Assembly: GCA_026874595.1 (NCBI GenBank)
Contig: CM049310.1
Coordinates: 41,607,558 to 41,671,557, forward strand
Length of the DNA stretch: 64,000 nt
Direction of reading: 5' to 3'
Origin: Sipunculus nudus
Taxonomy: Eukaryota; Annelida; Sipuncula; Golfingiida; Sipunculidae
Part shown: piece by piece, positions 35,410 to 47,702 of the stretch
Numbering within the stretch: position 1 is the first letter of the stretch
Layout of the letters: every line of letters starts with the position of its first letter
The notes under the pieces: model-generated
Seen by the model: the letters and a program-made list of their open reading frames with translations, nothing else
Told to the model about the DNA's origin: nothing
The model's database searches: none
Made by a program: the position numbers and the translations under genes

Positions 35410-35835
35410 GGTATATTTTAGCCATCATTCGATTGCCCCTCGATCTTTGACCCGAGAATTTCTTCTTCCCGCTCACTAAGACAGCAGGTAATTTAGGTTC
35501 GCCATCAGACCTTGGTCGACCTTTTCTGTTAACGTTTTCACACATATTTTGTAGGGAATTTCTCGAAATCAAATGACCGGGTGCCACAGCTCATACTAAA
35601 ACATTAAAAGTATTTCAGAATATAAAATAATATAGCTTTTCACCGATCACATGTGCTTACCTGCAAATTTAGTTTTAATTGCTGTGGAGAAAGTGCATAC
35701 ATCTTGTTAATCCTAATATTTCAATTCGACAACCTCTGATTTATACTCACTAAAACTATAGCGTGGTTACAATATTATCGCCTACAGCCATGGGTCATGG
35801 GAGAGAGGGTTACCTGGTTTAATAGGTTAGAAATG

Positions 35836-35910
35836 TGATTTTGCATGGGGGTTCGAACCCTGGACCATTGGCGTGTGAGGCGACCCTGAGAGCCACTACA
35901 CTTCGAAACC
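35836..35910 (-). pseudogene. psi-Val-1, unit 19
   Basis: As unit 17; terminator lost. Confidence 0.78.
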
Positions 35911-36091
35911 GTTCGATAATGAACTTTAGTCATTCTGAAGCGTAAGGATCATGTGCAAACTTGTTTTTTGGAGACCAGTTGGATATTGGATAGGGGGAAA
36001 CTCACTTTGATTTTGAATTCAACCAGTCCAAAATAAAACAAATGAAGTATTAATATGATTCCTGTTCAAAGAATCCCTAACTGGGAGCTGG

Positions 36092-36163
36092 GGTTTACGC
36101 TCTGGTTCGAAATTAGGACCTGCCGGGTGTGAGATCAACGTGAGAGCGATCAGGCTCGAATCC
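36092..36163 (-). pseudogene. psi-Val-2, unit 19
   Basis: As units 5 and 13 (gccgggtgtgag). Confidence 0.65.
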
Positions 36164-36691
36164 GCTGGGTATCATACTTCGGTTCTTCTTAAGCATAACA
36201 ATGATATGCCATACCATATCCCGAGGCCAGTTGAAGACTTTGCAGGGGAAAGCTCCTCTTCGGTTTGTTATCTGATCAGTCCATAAATAATATGATATAA
36301 ATACGATTAAAAATCAGACGATCCCTAACTAGGCGAATACTCTCCTTCAAACATGAACAACGACAATATAAGTTGAACCAAAGTCAGATAAAGCCTGTGC
36401 TTCATACATATATTTTGACAATATTGGAAACAAAAGTAAGAAGATGTAGCTTTTGAGCGTATCACAGATGCGCAGCTGCAAATCAATTTAATATACTGTG
36501 GAGATAAGAATGATTACTTCTGAACATGCTTCAAGTGACGAACATGAACTGAATTAAAGCTTGATCACTCGGATGGATAAAACGAATATTCGCTTATTTA
36601 TATTTCACAAATTACGACATGAAGTATCTTATAATTATGTGTGATCCAGTACATGCAAATGTTAAAAAATGGTGGAGGTTATATTTGGCAA

Positions 36692-36705
36692 TACACTACG
36701 AAACC
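36692..36705 (-). pseudogene. tRNA-Val deletion scar, unit 19
   Basis: Same 14-nt remnant as unit 13. Confidence 0.85.
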
Positions 36706-37111
36706 GCTCGATATCGTGCCTTCTTTATTCTGAAGCTCAAGGATATTATAGCTAATCTTTTATGCGACATCCTCTGCAGACGAAAGTGGGGTACTTCTTA
36801 CCTCAGTTAAGAGTCCGGTCACTATATAAATAACTATATATGATTTTCATTTTTAATACAATAATAATTCCTATTATATTCTTGTTAAAATGTCAACAAC
36901 ATAGGTTTGAGCCAAAATGAAATAAAAATTAACTTATCTTAACGTCACACCTTGAAAGCTGTAAAAGGAGGACACCGGGAAATATTTACAATTAAAATGG
37001 GCAAAAAATGTGAGACCTGGATTCAGGAAAATCTGAAATTTAAGTATTCATACATGTTGAACAAAAATGGAACAATAGACTCTTCGAATTTAACTTCGAC
37101 ACTGTTAGGTT

Positions 37112-37182
37112 GGCTCGTTGGTGTAGGAGTAAGATTCTCGCCTCGGGTGCGAGAGCTTCCGGGTTCTATCCCGGACGAGCCC
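37112..37182 (+). pseudogene. Decayed tRNA-Pro(CGG), 71-nt form, unit 20
   Basis: Loop change cgcctcgggtg as in unit 14, with the ttagg flank of unit 17. Confidence 0.85.
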
Positions 37183-37608
37183 GGTATATTTTAGCCATCA
37201 TTCGATTGCCCCTCGATCTTTGACCCGAGAATTTCTTCTTCCCGCTCACTAAGACAGCAGGTAATTTAGGTTCGCCATCAGACCTTGGTCGACCTTTTCT
37301 GTTAACGTTTTCACACATATTTTGTAGGGAATTTCTCGAAATCAAATGACCGGGTGCCACAGCTCATACTAAAACATTAAAAGTATTTCAGAATATAAAA
37401 TAATATAGCTTTTCACCGATCACATGTGCTTACCTGCAAATTTAGTTTTAATTGCTGTGGAGAAAGTGCATACATCTTGTTAATCCTAATATTTCAATTC
37501 GACAACCTCTGATTTATACTCACTAAAACTATAGCGTGGTTACAATATTATCGCCTACAGCCATGGGTCATGGGAGAGAGGGTTACCTGGTTTAATAGGT
37601 TAGAAATG

Positions 37609-37683
37609 TGATTTCGCATGGGGGTTCGAACCCTGGACCATTGGCGTGTGAGGCGACCCTGAGAGCCACTACACTTCGAAACC
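37609..37683 (-). pseudogene. psi-Val-1, unit 20
   Basis: As unit 14; terminator lost. Confidence 0.79.
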
Positions 37684-37864
37684 GTTCGATAATGAACTTT
37701 AGTCATTCTGAAGCGTAAGGATCATGTGCAAACTTGTTTTTTGGAGACCAGTTGGATATTGGATAGGGGGAAACTCACTTTGATTTTAAATTCAACCAGT
37801 CCAAAATAAAACAAATGAAGTATTAATATGATTAATGTTCAAACAATCCCTAACTGGGAGCTGG

Positions 37865-37936
37865 GGTTTACGCTCTGGTTCGAAATTAGGACCTGCCGCG
37901 TGTGAGATCAACGTGAGAGCGATCAGGCTCGAATCC
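37865..37936 (-). pseudogene. psi-Val-2, unit 20
   Basis: Common S-type. Confidence 0.65.
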
Positions 37937-38469
37937 GCTGGGTATGATACTTCGGTTCTTCTTTAGCATAACAATGATATGCCAAACCATATCCCGAGGC
38001 CAGTTGAAGACTGCGCAGGGGAAAACTCCTCTTTGGTTTGTTATCTGATCAGTCCATAAATAATATGAAGTATAAATACGATTAAAAATCAGACGATTCC
38101 TAACTAGGAGAATACTCTCCTTCAGACATGAACAACGACAATATAAGTTGAACCAAAGTCAGATAAGCCTGTGCTTCATACTTATATTTTAACAATATTG
38201 GAAACAAAAGTAAGAAGATGTAGCTTTTGATCGTATCACAGATGCGCAGCTGCAAATCAATTTAATATACTGTGGAGATAAAAATGGTCTCTTCTGAACA
38301 TGCTTCAAGTGACGCACAGGAACTGAATTAAGCTTGATCACTCGGATGGATAAAACGAATATTCGCTTATTGATATTTCACAAATTACGACCTGAAGTAT
38401 CCTATAATTATGTCTGATCCAGTACATGCAAATGATAAAAAATGGTGGAGGTTATATTTGGGAAAAATA

Positions 38470-38542
38470 TGGTTCCGCTGGGGTTCGAACCCAGGACCTT
38501 TCGCGTGTGAGGCGAACGTGATAGCCACTACACTACGAAACC
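38470..38542 (-). tRNA. tRNA-Val (anticodon CAC), unit 20
   Basis: Body identical to 10057-10129; T5 terminator present. Confidence 0.94.
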
Positions 38543-38948
38543 GCTCGATATCGTGCCTTCTTCATTCTGAAGCTCAAGGATATTTTAGCTAATCTTTTAT
38601 GCGACATCATCTGCAGACCAAGGTGGGGTACTTCTTACCTCAGTTAAGAATCCGGTCACTACATAAATAACTATATATGATTTTCATTTTAAATACAATA
38701 ATAATTCCTATTATATTCTTGTTTAAATGTCAACTACATAGGCTTGAGCCAAGTTGAAATAAAAATTAACTTATCTTAACGTCACACCTTGAAAGCTGTA
38801 AAAGGAGGACACCGGAAAATATTTACAATTAAAATGGGCAAAAAATGTGAAACCTGGATTCAGGAAAATCTGAAATTTAAGTATTCATACATGATGAACA
38901 AAAATGGAACAATAGACTCTTCGAATTTAACTTCGACACTGTTAAGTT

Positions 38949-39019
38949 GGCTCGTTGGTGTAGGAGTAAGATTCTCGCTTCGGGTGCGAGAGCTTCCGGG
39001 TTCTATCCCGGACGAGCCC
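38949..39019 (+). pseudogene. Decayed tRNA-Pro(CGG), 71-nt form, unit 21
   Basis: Same as unit 15. Confidence 0.85.
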
Positions 39020-39445
39020 TGTATATTTTAGCCATCATTCGATTGCCCCTCGATCTTTGACCCGAGAATTTCTTCTTCCCGCTCACTAAGACAGCAGGTA
39101 ATTTAGGTTCGCCATCAGAACTTGGTCGATCTTTTCTGGTAACGTTTTCACACATATTTTGTAGGGAATTTCTCGAAATCAAATGACCGGGTGCCACAGC
39201 TCATACTAAAACATTAAAAGTATTTCAGAATATAAAATAATATAGCTTTTCACCGATCACATGTGCTTACCTGCAAATTTAGTTTTAATTGCTGTGGAGA
39301 AAGTGCATACATCTTGTTAATCCTAATATTTTAATTCGACAACCTCTGATTTATACTCACTAAAACTATAGCGTGGTTACAATATTATCGCCTACAGCAA
39401 TGGGTCATGGGAGAGAGGGTTACCTGGTTTAATAGGTTAGAAATG

Positions 39446-39520
39446 TGATTTCGCATGGGGATTCGAACCCTGGACCATTGGCGTGTGAGGCGACCCTGAG
39501 AGCCACTACACTTCGAAACC
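39446..39520 (-). pseudogene. psi-Val-1, unit 21
   Basis: As unit 6; terminator lost. Confidence 0.78.
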
Positions 39521-39700
39521 GTTCGATAATGAACTTCAGTCATTCTGAAGCGTAAGGATCATGTGCAAACTTGTTTTTAGGAGACCAGTTGGATATTGGA
39601 TAGGGGAAACTCACTTTGATTTTAAATTCAACCAGTCCAAAATAAAACAAATGAAGTATTAATATGATTAATGTTCAAACAATCCCTAACTGGGAGCTGG

Positions 39701-39772
39701 GGTTTACGCTCTGGTTCGAAATTAGGACCTGCCGCGTGTGAGATCAACGTGAGAGCGATCAGGCTCGAATCC
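39701..39772 (-). pseudogene. psi-Val-2, unit 21
   Basis: Common S-type. Confidence 0.65.
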
Positions 39773-40305
39773 GCTGGGTATCATACTTCGGTTCTTCTTA
39801 AGCATAACAATGATATGCCAAACCATATCCCGAGGCCAGTTGAAGACTGCGCAGGGGAAAACTCCTCTTTGGTTTGTTATCTGATGAGTCCATAAATAAT
39901 ATGAAGTATAAATACGATTAAAAATCAGACGATTCCTAACTAGGAGAATACTCTCCTTCAGACATGAACAACGACAATATAAGTTGAACCAAAGTCAGAT
40001 AAGCCTGTGCTTCATACTTATATTTTAACAATATTGGAAACAAAAGTAAGAAGATGTAGCTTTTGATCGTATCACAGATGCGCACCTGCAAATCAATTTA
40101 ATATACTGTGGAGATAAAAATGGTCACTTCTGAACATGCTTCAAGTTACGCACAGGAACTGAATTAAGCTTGATCACTCGGATGGATAAAACGAATATTC
40201 GCTTATTGATATTTCACAAATTACGACCTGAAGTATCCTATAATTATGTCTGATCCAGTACATGCAAATGATAAAAAATGGTGGATGTTATATTTGGGAA
40301 AAATA

Positions 40306-40378
40306 TGGTTCCGCTGGGGTTCGAACCCAGGACCTTTCGCGTGTGAGGCGAACGTGATAGCCACTACACTACGAAACC
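40306..40378 (-). tRNA. tRNA-Val (anticodon CAC), unit 21
   Basis: Body identical to 10057-10129; T5 terminator present. Confidence 0.94.
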
Positions 40379-40784
40379 GCTCGATATCGTGCCTTCTTCA
40401 TTCTGAAGCTCAAGGATATTTTAGCTAATCTTTTATGCGACATCATCTGCAGACCAAGGTGGGGTACTTCTTACCTCAGTTAAGAATCCGGTCACTACAT
40501 AAATAACTATATATGATTTTCATTTTAAATACAATAATAATTCCTATTATATTCTTGTTTAAATGTCAACTACATAGGCTTGAGCCAAGTTGAAATAAAA
40601 ATTAACTTATCTTAACGTCACACCTTGAAAGCTGTAAAAGGAGGACACCGGAAAATATTTACAATTAAATTGGGCAAAAAATGTGAAACCTGGATTCAGG
40701 AAAATCTGAAATTTAAGTATTCATACATGATGAACAAAAATGGAACAATAGACTCTTCGAATTTAACTTCGACACTGTTAAGTT

Positions 40785-40854
40785 GGCTCGTTGGTGTAGG
40801 AGTGAGTTCTCGCTTCGGGTGCGAGAGCTTCCGGGTTCTATCCCGGACGAGCCC
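40785..40854 (+). pseudogene. Decayed tRNA-Pro(CGG), 70-nt form, unit 22
   Basis: Type copy of a second decayed form: in addition to the 71-nt defects, the D arm is one base shorter (gagtgagttctcgc instead of gagtaagattctcgc). Acceptor, anticodon arm and CGG intact. Confidence 0.85.
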
Positions 40855-41280
40855 GGTATATTTTAGCCATCATTCGATTGCCCCTCGATCTTTGACCCAA
40901 GAATTTCTTCTTCCCGCTCACTAAGACAGCAGGTAATTTAGGTTCGCCATCAGACCTTGGTCGATCTTTTCTGGTAACGTTTTCACACATATTTTGTAGG
41001 GAATTTCTCGAAATCAAATGACCGGGTGCCACAGCTCATACTAAAACATTAAAAGTATTTCAGAATATAAAATAATATAGCTTTTCACCGATCACATGTG
41101 CTTACCTGCAAATTTAGTTTTAATTGCTGTGGAGAAAGTGCATACATCATGTTAATCCTAATATTTTAATTCGACAACCTCTGATTTATACTCGCTAAAA
41201 CTATAGCGTGGTTACAATATTATCGCCTACCGCAATGGGTCATGGGAGAGAGGGTTACCTGGTTTAATAGGTTAGAAATG

Positions 41281-41355
41281 TGATTTCGCATGGGGGTTCG
41301 AACCCTTGACCATTGGCGTGTGAGGCGACCCTGAGAGCCACTACACTTCGAAACC
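41281..41355 (-). pseudogene. psi-Val-1, unit 22
   Basis: cccttgacc variant as unit 9; B box good; terminator lost. Confidence 0.78.
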
Positions 41356-41536
41356 GTTCGATAATGAACTTCAGTCATTCTGAAGCGTAAGGATCATGTG
41401 CAAACTTGTTTTTTGGAGACCAGTTGGATATTGGATAGGGGGAAACTCACTTTGATTTTAAATTCAACCAGTCCAAAATAAAACAAATGAAGTATTAATA
41501 TGATTAATGTTCAAACAATCCCTAACTGGGAGCTGG

Positions 41537-41608
41537 GGTTTACGCTCTGGTTCGAAATTAGGACCTGCCGCGTGTGAGATCAACGTGAGAGCGATCAGGC
41601 TCGAATCC
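41537..41608 (-). pseudogene. psi-Val-2, unit 22
   Basis: Common S-type. Confidence 0.65.
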
Positions 41609-42141
41609 GCTGGGTATCATACTTCGGTTCTTCTTAAGCATAACAATGATATGCCAAACCATATCCCGAGGCCAGTTGAAGACTGCGCAGGGGAAAACTC
41701 CTCTTTGGTTTGTTATCTGATGAGTCCATAAATAATATGAAGTATAAATACGATTAAAAATCAGACGATTCCTAACTAGGAGAATACTCTCCTTCAGACA
41801 TGAACAACGACAATATAAGTTGAACCAAAGTCAGATAAGCCTGTGCTTCATACTTATATTTTAACAATATTGGAAACAAAAGTAAGAAGATGTAGCTTTT
41901 GATCGTATCACAGATGCGCAGCTGCAAATCAATTTAATATACTGTGGAGATAAAAATGGTCACTTCTGAACATGCTTCAAGTGACGCACAGGAACTGAAT
42001 TAAGCTTGATCACTCGGATGGATAAAACGAATATTCGCTTATTGATATTTCACAAATTACGACCTGAAGTATCCTATAATTATGTCTGATCCAGTACATG
42101 CAAATGATAAAAAATGGTGGAGGTTATATTTGGGAAAAATA

Positions 42142-42214
42142 TGGTTCCGCTGGGGTTCGAACCCAGGACCTTTCGCGTGTGAGGCGAACGTGATAGCCAC
42201 TACACTACGAAACC
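42142..42214 (-). tRNA. tRNA-Val (anticodon CAC), unit 22
   Basis: Body identical to 10057-10129; T5 terminator. One 5'-flank base differs (ctcggtatcg). Confidence 0.94.
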
Positions 42215-42620
42215 GCTCGGTATCGTGCCTTCTTCATTCTGAAGCTCAAGGATATTTTAGCTAATCTTTTATGCGACATCATCTGCAGACCAAGGTGGGG
42301 TACTTCTTACCTCAGTTAAGAATCCGGTCACTACATAAATAACTATATATGATTTTCATTTTAAATACAATAATAATTCCTATTATATTCTTGTTTAAAT
42401 GTCAACTACATAGGCTTGAGCCAAGTTGAAATAAAAATTAACTTATCTTAACGTCACACCTTGAAAGCTGTAAAAGGAGGACACCGGAAAATATTTACAA
42501 TTAAATTGGGCAAAAAATGTGAAACCTGGATTCAGGAAAATCTGAAATTTAAGTATTCATACATGATGAACAAAAATGGAACAATAGACTCTTCGAATTT
42601 AACTTCGACACTGTTAAGTT

Positions 42621-42690
42621 GGCTCGTTGGTGTAGGAGTGAGTTCTCGCTTCGGGTGCGAGAGCTTCCGGGTTCTATCCCGGACGAGCCC
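42621..42690 (+). pseudogene. Decayed tRNA-Pro(CGG), 70-nt form, unit 23
   Basis: Same as 40785-40854. Confidence 0.85.
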
Positions 42691-43116
42691 GGTATATTTT
42701 AGCCATCATTCGATTGCCCCTCGATCTTTGACCCAAGAATTTCTTCTTCCCGCTCACTAAGACAGCAGGTAATTTAGGTTCGCCATCAGACCTTGGTCGA
42801 TCTTTTCTGGTAACGTTTTCACACATATTTTGTAGGGAATTTCTCGAAATCAAATGACCGGGTGCCACAGCTCATACTAAAACATTAAAAGTATTTCAGA
42901 ATATAAAATAATATAGCTTTTCACCGATCACATGTGCTTACCTGCAAATTTAGTTTTAATTGCTGTGGAGAAAGTGCATACATCATGTTAATCCTAATAT
43001 TTTAATTCGACAACCTCTGATTTATACTCGCTAAAACTATAGCGTGGTTACAATATTATCGCCTACCGCAATGGGTCATGGGAGAGAGGGTTACCTGGTT
43101 TAATAGGTTAGAAATG

Positions 43117-43191
43117 TGATTTCGCATGGGGGTTCGAACCCTTGACCATTGGCGTGTGAGGCGACCCTGAGAGCCACTACACTTCGAAACC
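43117..43191 (-). pseudogene. psi-Val-1, unit 23
   Basis: As unit 22. Confidence 0.78.
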
Positions 43192-43372
43192 GTTCGATAA
43201 TGAACTTCAGTCATTCTGAAGCGTAAGGATCATGTGCAAACTTGTTTTTTGGAGACCAGTTGGATATTGGATAGGGGGAAACTCACTTTGATTTTAAATT
43301 CAACCAGTCCAAAATAAAACAAATGAAGTATTAATATGATTAATGTTCAAACAATCCCTAACTGGGAGCTGG

Positions 43373-43444
43373 GGTTTACGCTCTGGTTCGAAATTAGGAC
43401 CTGCCGCGTGTGAGATCAACGTGAGAGCGATCAGGCTCGAATCC
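43373..43444 (-). pseudogene. psi-Val-2, unit 23
   Basis: Common S-type. Confidence 0.65.
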
Positions 43445-43977
43445 GCTGGGTATCATACTTCCGTTCTTCTTAAGCATAACAATGATATGCCAAACCATAT
43501 CCCGAGGCCAGTTGAAGACTGCGCAGGGGAAAACTCCTCTTTGGTTTGTTATCTGATCAGTCCATAAATAATATGAAGTATAAATACGATTAAAAATCAG
43601 ACGATTCCTAACTAGGAGAATACTCTCCTTCAGACATGAACAACGACAATATAAGTTGAACCAAAGTCAGATAAGCCTGTGCTTCATACTTATATTTTAA
43701 CAATATTGGAAACAAAAGTAAGAAGATGTAGCTTTTGATCGTATCACAGATGCGCAGCTGCAAATCAATTTAATATACTGTGGAGATAAAAATGGTCACT
43801 TCTGAACATGCTTCAAGTGACGCACAGGAACTGAATTAAGCTTGATCACTCGGATGGATAAAACGAATATTCGCTTATTGATATTTCACAAATTACGACC
43901 TGAAGTATCCTATAATTATGTCTGATCCAGTACATGCAAATGATAAAAAATGGTGGAGGTTATATTTGGGAAAAATA

Positions 43978-44050
43978 TGGTTCCGCTGGGGTTCGAACCC
44001 AGGACCTTTCGCGTGTGAGGCGAACGTGATAGCCACTACACTACGAAACC
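43978..44050 (-). tRNA. tRNA-Val (anticodon CAC), unit 23
   Basis: Body identical to 10057-10129; T5 terminator present. Confidence 0.94.
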
Positions 44051-44456
44051 GCTCGATATCGTGCCTTCTTCATTCTGAAGCTCAAGGATATTTTAGCTAA
44101 TCTTTTATGCGACATCATCTGCAGACCAAGGTGGGGTACTTCTTACCTCAGTTAAGAATCCGGTCACTACATAAATAACTATATATGATTTTCATTTTAA
44201 ATACAATAATAATTCCTATTATATTCTTGTTTAAATGTCAACTACATAGGCTTGAGCCAAGTTGAAATAAAAATTAACTTATCTTAACGTCACACCTTGA
44301 AAGCTGTAAAAGGAGGACACCGGAAAATATTTACAATTAAATTGGGCAAAAAATGTGAAACCTGGATTCAGGAAAATCTGAAATTTAAGTATTCATACAT
44401 GATGAACAAAAATGGAACAATAGACTCTTCGAATTTAACTTCGACACTGTTAAGTT

Positions 44457-44526
44457 GGCTCGTTGGTGTAGGAGTGAGTTCTCGCTTCGGGTGCGAGAGC
44501 TTCCGGGTTCTATCCCGGACGAGCCC
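44457..44526 (+). pseudogene. Decayed tRNA-Pro(CGG), 70-nt form, unit 24
   Basis: Same as 40785-40854. Confidence 0.85.
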
Positions 44527-44952
44527 GGTATATTTTAGCCATCATTCGATTGCCCCTCGATCTTTGACCCAAGAATTTCTTCTTCCCGCTCACTAAGACA
44601 GCAGGTAATTTAGGTTCGCCATCAGACCTTGGTCGATCTTTTCTGGTAACGTTTTCACACATATTTTGTAGGGAATTTCTCGAAATCAAATGACCGGGTG
44701 CCACAGCTCATACTAAAACATTAAAAGTATTTCAGAATATAAAATAATATAGCTTTTCACCGATCACATGTGCTTACCTGCAAATTTAGTTTTAATTGCT
44801 GTGGAGAAAGTGCATACATCTTGTTAATCCTAATATTTCAATTCGACAACCTCTGATTTATACTCACTAAAACTATAGCGTGGTTACAATATTATCGCCT
44901 ACAGCAATGGGTCATGGGAGAGAGGGTTACCTGGTTTAATAGGTTAGAAATG

Positions 44953-45027
44953 TGATTTCGCATGGGGGTTCGAACCCTTGACCATTGGCGTGTGAGGCGA
45001 CCCTGAGAGCCACTACACTTCGAAACC
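44953..45027 (-). pseudogene. psi-Val-1, unit 24
   Basis: As unit 22. Confidence 0.78.
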
Positions 45028-45208
45028 GTTCGATAATGAACTTCAGTCATTCTGAAGCGTAAGGATCATGTGCAAACTTGTTTTTTGGAGACCAGTTGGA
45101 TATTGGATAGGGGGAAACTCACTTTGATTTTAAATTCAACCAGTCCAAAATAAAACAAATGAAGTATTAATATGATTAATGTTCAAACAATCCCTAACTG
45201 GGAGCTGG

Positions 45209-45280
45209 GGTTTACGCTCTGGTTCGAAATTAGGACCTGCCGCGTGTGAGATCAACGTGAGAGCGATCAGGCTCGAATCC
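45209..45280 (-). pseudogene. psi-Val-2, unit 24
   Basis: Common S-type. Confidence 0.65.
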
Positions 45281-45813
45281 GCTGGGTATCATACTTCGGT
45301 TCTTCTTAAGCATAACAATGATATGCCAAACCATATCCCGAGGCCAGTTGAAGACTGCGCAGGGGAAAACTCCTCTTTGGTTTGTTATCTGATCAGTCCA
45401 TAAATAATATGAAGTATAAATACGATTAAAAATCAGACGATTCCTAACTAGGAGAATACTCTCCTTCAGACATGAACAACGACAATATAAGTAGAACCAA
45501 AGTCAGATAAGCCTGTGCTTCATACTTATATTTTAACAATATTGGAAACAATGGTAAGAAGATGTAGCTTTTGATCGTATCACAGATGCGCAGCTGCAAA
45601 TCAATTTAATATACTGTGGAGATAAAAATGGTCACTTCTGAATATGCTTCAAGAGACGAACAGGATCTGAATTAAGCTTGATCACTCGGATGGATAAAAC
45701 GAATATTCGCTTATTGATATTTCACAAATTACGACCTGAAGTATCCTATAATTATGTCTGATCCAGTACATGCAAATGATAAAAAATGGTGGAGGTTATA
45801 TTTGGGAAAAATA

Positions 45814-45886
45814 TGGTTCCGCTGGGGTTCGAACCCAGGACCTTTCGCGTGTGAGGCGAACGTGATAGCCACTACACTACGAAACC
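45814..45886 (-). tRNA. tRNA-Val (anticodon CAC), unit 24
   Basis: Body identical to 10057-10129; T5 terminator. The 5' flank carries gtgcttttttcattc, the flank type of units 24, 27 and 29-33. Confidence 0.94.
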
Positions 45887-46291
45887 GCTCGATATCGTGC
45901 TTTTTTCATTCTGAAGCTCAAGGATATTTTAGCTAATCTTTTATGCGACATCATCTGCAGACCAAGGTGGGGTACTTCTTACCTCAGTTAAGAATCCGGT
46001 CACTACATAAATAACTATATATGATTTTCATTTTAAATACAATAATAATTCCTATTATATTCCTGTTTAAATGTCAACTACATAGGTTTGAGCCAAGATG
46101 AAATAAAATTAACATACCTTAACGTCACACCTTGTAAGCTGTAAAAGGAGGACGCCGGAAAATATTTACAATGAAAATGGGCAAAAAATTTGAGACCTGG
46201 ATTCAGGAAAATCTGAAATGTAAGTATTCATACATATTGAACAAAAATGGAACAATAGACTCTTCGAATATCACTTCGACACTGTTAAGTT

Positions 46292-46363
46292 GGCTCGTTG
46301 GTCTAGGGGTATGATTCTCGCTTCGGGTGCGAGAGGTCCCGGGTTCAATTCCCGGACGAGCCC
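46292..46363 (+). tRNA. tRNA-Pro (anticodon CGG), unit 25
   Basis: Body identical to the intact gene at 17885-17956; T5 terminator (gatatatttttag). Confidence 0.93.
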
Positions 46364-46790
46364 GATATATTTTTAGCCATCCTTAGATTGCCCCTCGATC
46401 TTTCACCTGAGAATTTCTTCTTCCCGCTCACTTAGACCGCAGATAATTTAGGTTCGTCATTAGACCTTGGTCGATCTTTTCTGTTAACGTTTTCATACAT
46501 ATTTTGTAGGGAATTTCTCGAAATCAAATGACCGGGTGCCACAGCTCATACTAAAACATTAAAAGTATTTCAGAATATAAAATAATATAGCTTTTCACCG
46601 ATCACATGTGCTTACCTGCAAATTTAGTTTTAATTGCTGTGGAGAAAGTGCATACATCTTGTTAATCCTAATATTTCAATTCGACAACCTCTGATTTATA
46701 CTCACTTAAACTATAGCGTGGTTACAATATTATCGCCTACAGCCATGGGTCATGGGAGAAAGGGTTACTTGGGTTAATAGGATAAAAATG

Positions 46791-46865
46791 TGATTTCGCA
46801 TGGGGGTTCGAACCCTGGACCATTGGCGTGTGAGGCGACCCTGAGAGCCACTACACTTCGAAACC
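46791..46865 (-). pseudogene. psi-Val-1, unit 25
   Basis: As 793-867: A and B boxes good and T5 run kept. Confidence 0.8.
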
Positions 46866-47043
46866 GTTCGACAATGAACTTCAGTCATTCTGAAGCTTAA
46901 GGATCATGTGCTAACTTGTTTTTTGGAGACCAGTTGGATATTGGATAGGGGGAAACTCACTTTGATTTTGAATCCAACCAGTCCAAAATAAAACAAATGA
47001 AGTATTAATATGATTCATGTTCAAACAATCCCTAACTGGGAGC

Positions 47044-47630
47044 ATGTTCTACTTCAAATATCAACGATATAGGATATTCAAGATCAAGTCAAAGTATCCT
47101 ATGGATACTGCAGATCATGTACAAATGTGATAGGAGAAAAAGTTTATGTCAAGAAAAAAATGAAACTGGAAAGTTCTACAAAAATAATCAGTAATATCAC
47201 TGAAGGACCTGAATTAAGGATGACTTCAAATTTTTACATTCAATCATGATGAACTTTATTGGAACGGATCGTACAGCACTTTTTCAATTCGAAATCTTAA
47301 ACTCATGCCAGGGAACAGATAGGTTGCGATATGTCGCTCATTTAAAAAAAAAGATACTTTCTTGTCAGTATTGGAGAATGATGAATAAAAATATGTAGCT
47401 GTCGTATTCGACATGTATAAATTCACCGCGAAGGCACTAGAGTATCATCCTTACACCCATTTCAATTGCTGTTCAGTAAATGAATATATCTCATTGGTCG
47501 TTATATTTTTAAAATCGACAATCCTTAATTTATACAAACTTAAACAAAGGACTTTATAAATAATATCTACTCTAGCTTGTGACATGTGAAACATGGATGT
47601 TCAGGAGGAGGTAAATAGTCTAAGTATTTC
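47044..47630. repeat. B-module block (unit 25)
   Basis: 587-bp version, diverged from the L-delta blocks: an internal loss (tagctgtcgtattcg) and many substitutions. Ties it to unit 28. No gene seen. Confidence 0.8.
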
Positions 47631-47702
47631 GGTTTACGCTCTGGTTCGAAATTAGGACCTGCCGCGTGTGAGATCAACGTGAGAGCGATCAGGCTCGAAT
47701 CC
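47631..47702 (-). pseudogene. psi-Val-2, unit 25
   Basis: S-type body although it follows the long block; lacks the extra base of the L-delta copies. Confidence 0.65.

Larger units (their letters stand above)
35043..36815. repeat. Array unit 19, class S-delta (1773 bp), multiple mosaic
   Basis: Begins like unit 16 (tacatatgcttgag), has a Pro and psi-Val-1 segment like unit 17 (taggttggct, gattttgcatg), then continues like unit 13/16 (gattcctgttc) and ends delta-Val. At least two switches. Confidence 0.92.
36816..38652. repeat. Array unit 20, class S (1837 bp)
   Basis: Front as units 14 and 17; psi-Val-2 flank carries ggtatgatac as in units 15 and 18. Confidence 0.95.
38653..40488. repeat. 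Array unit 21, class S (1836 bp)
   Basis: Front as units 15 and 18. The psi-Val-2 flank has ctgatgagtcc, shared with units 22, 27, 32 and 33. Confidence 0.95.
40489..42324. repeat. Array unit 22, class S (1836 bp)
   Basis: First of three near-identical units (22, 23, 24), all 1836 bp, carrying the 70-nt decayed Pro. Confidence 0.95.
42325..44160. repeat. Array unit 23, class S (1836 bp)
   Basis: Near-identical to unit 22. Confidence 0.95.
44161..45996. repeat. Array unit 24, class S (1836 bp)
   Basis: Front as unit 23, then a back part with private variants (ataagtagaacc, aacaatggtaag, caagagacgaac) that recur in unit 27 and partly in 30-33. Confidence 0.95.
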
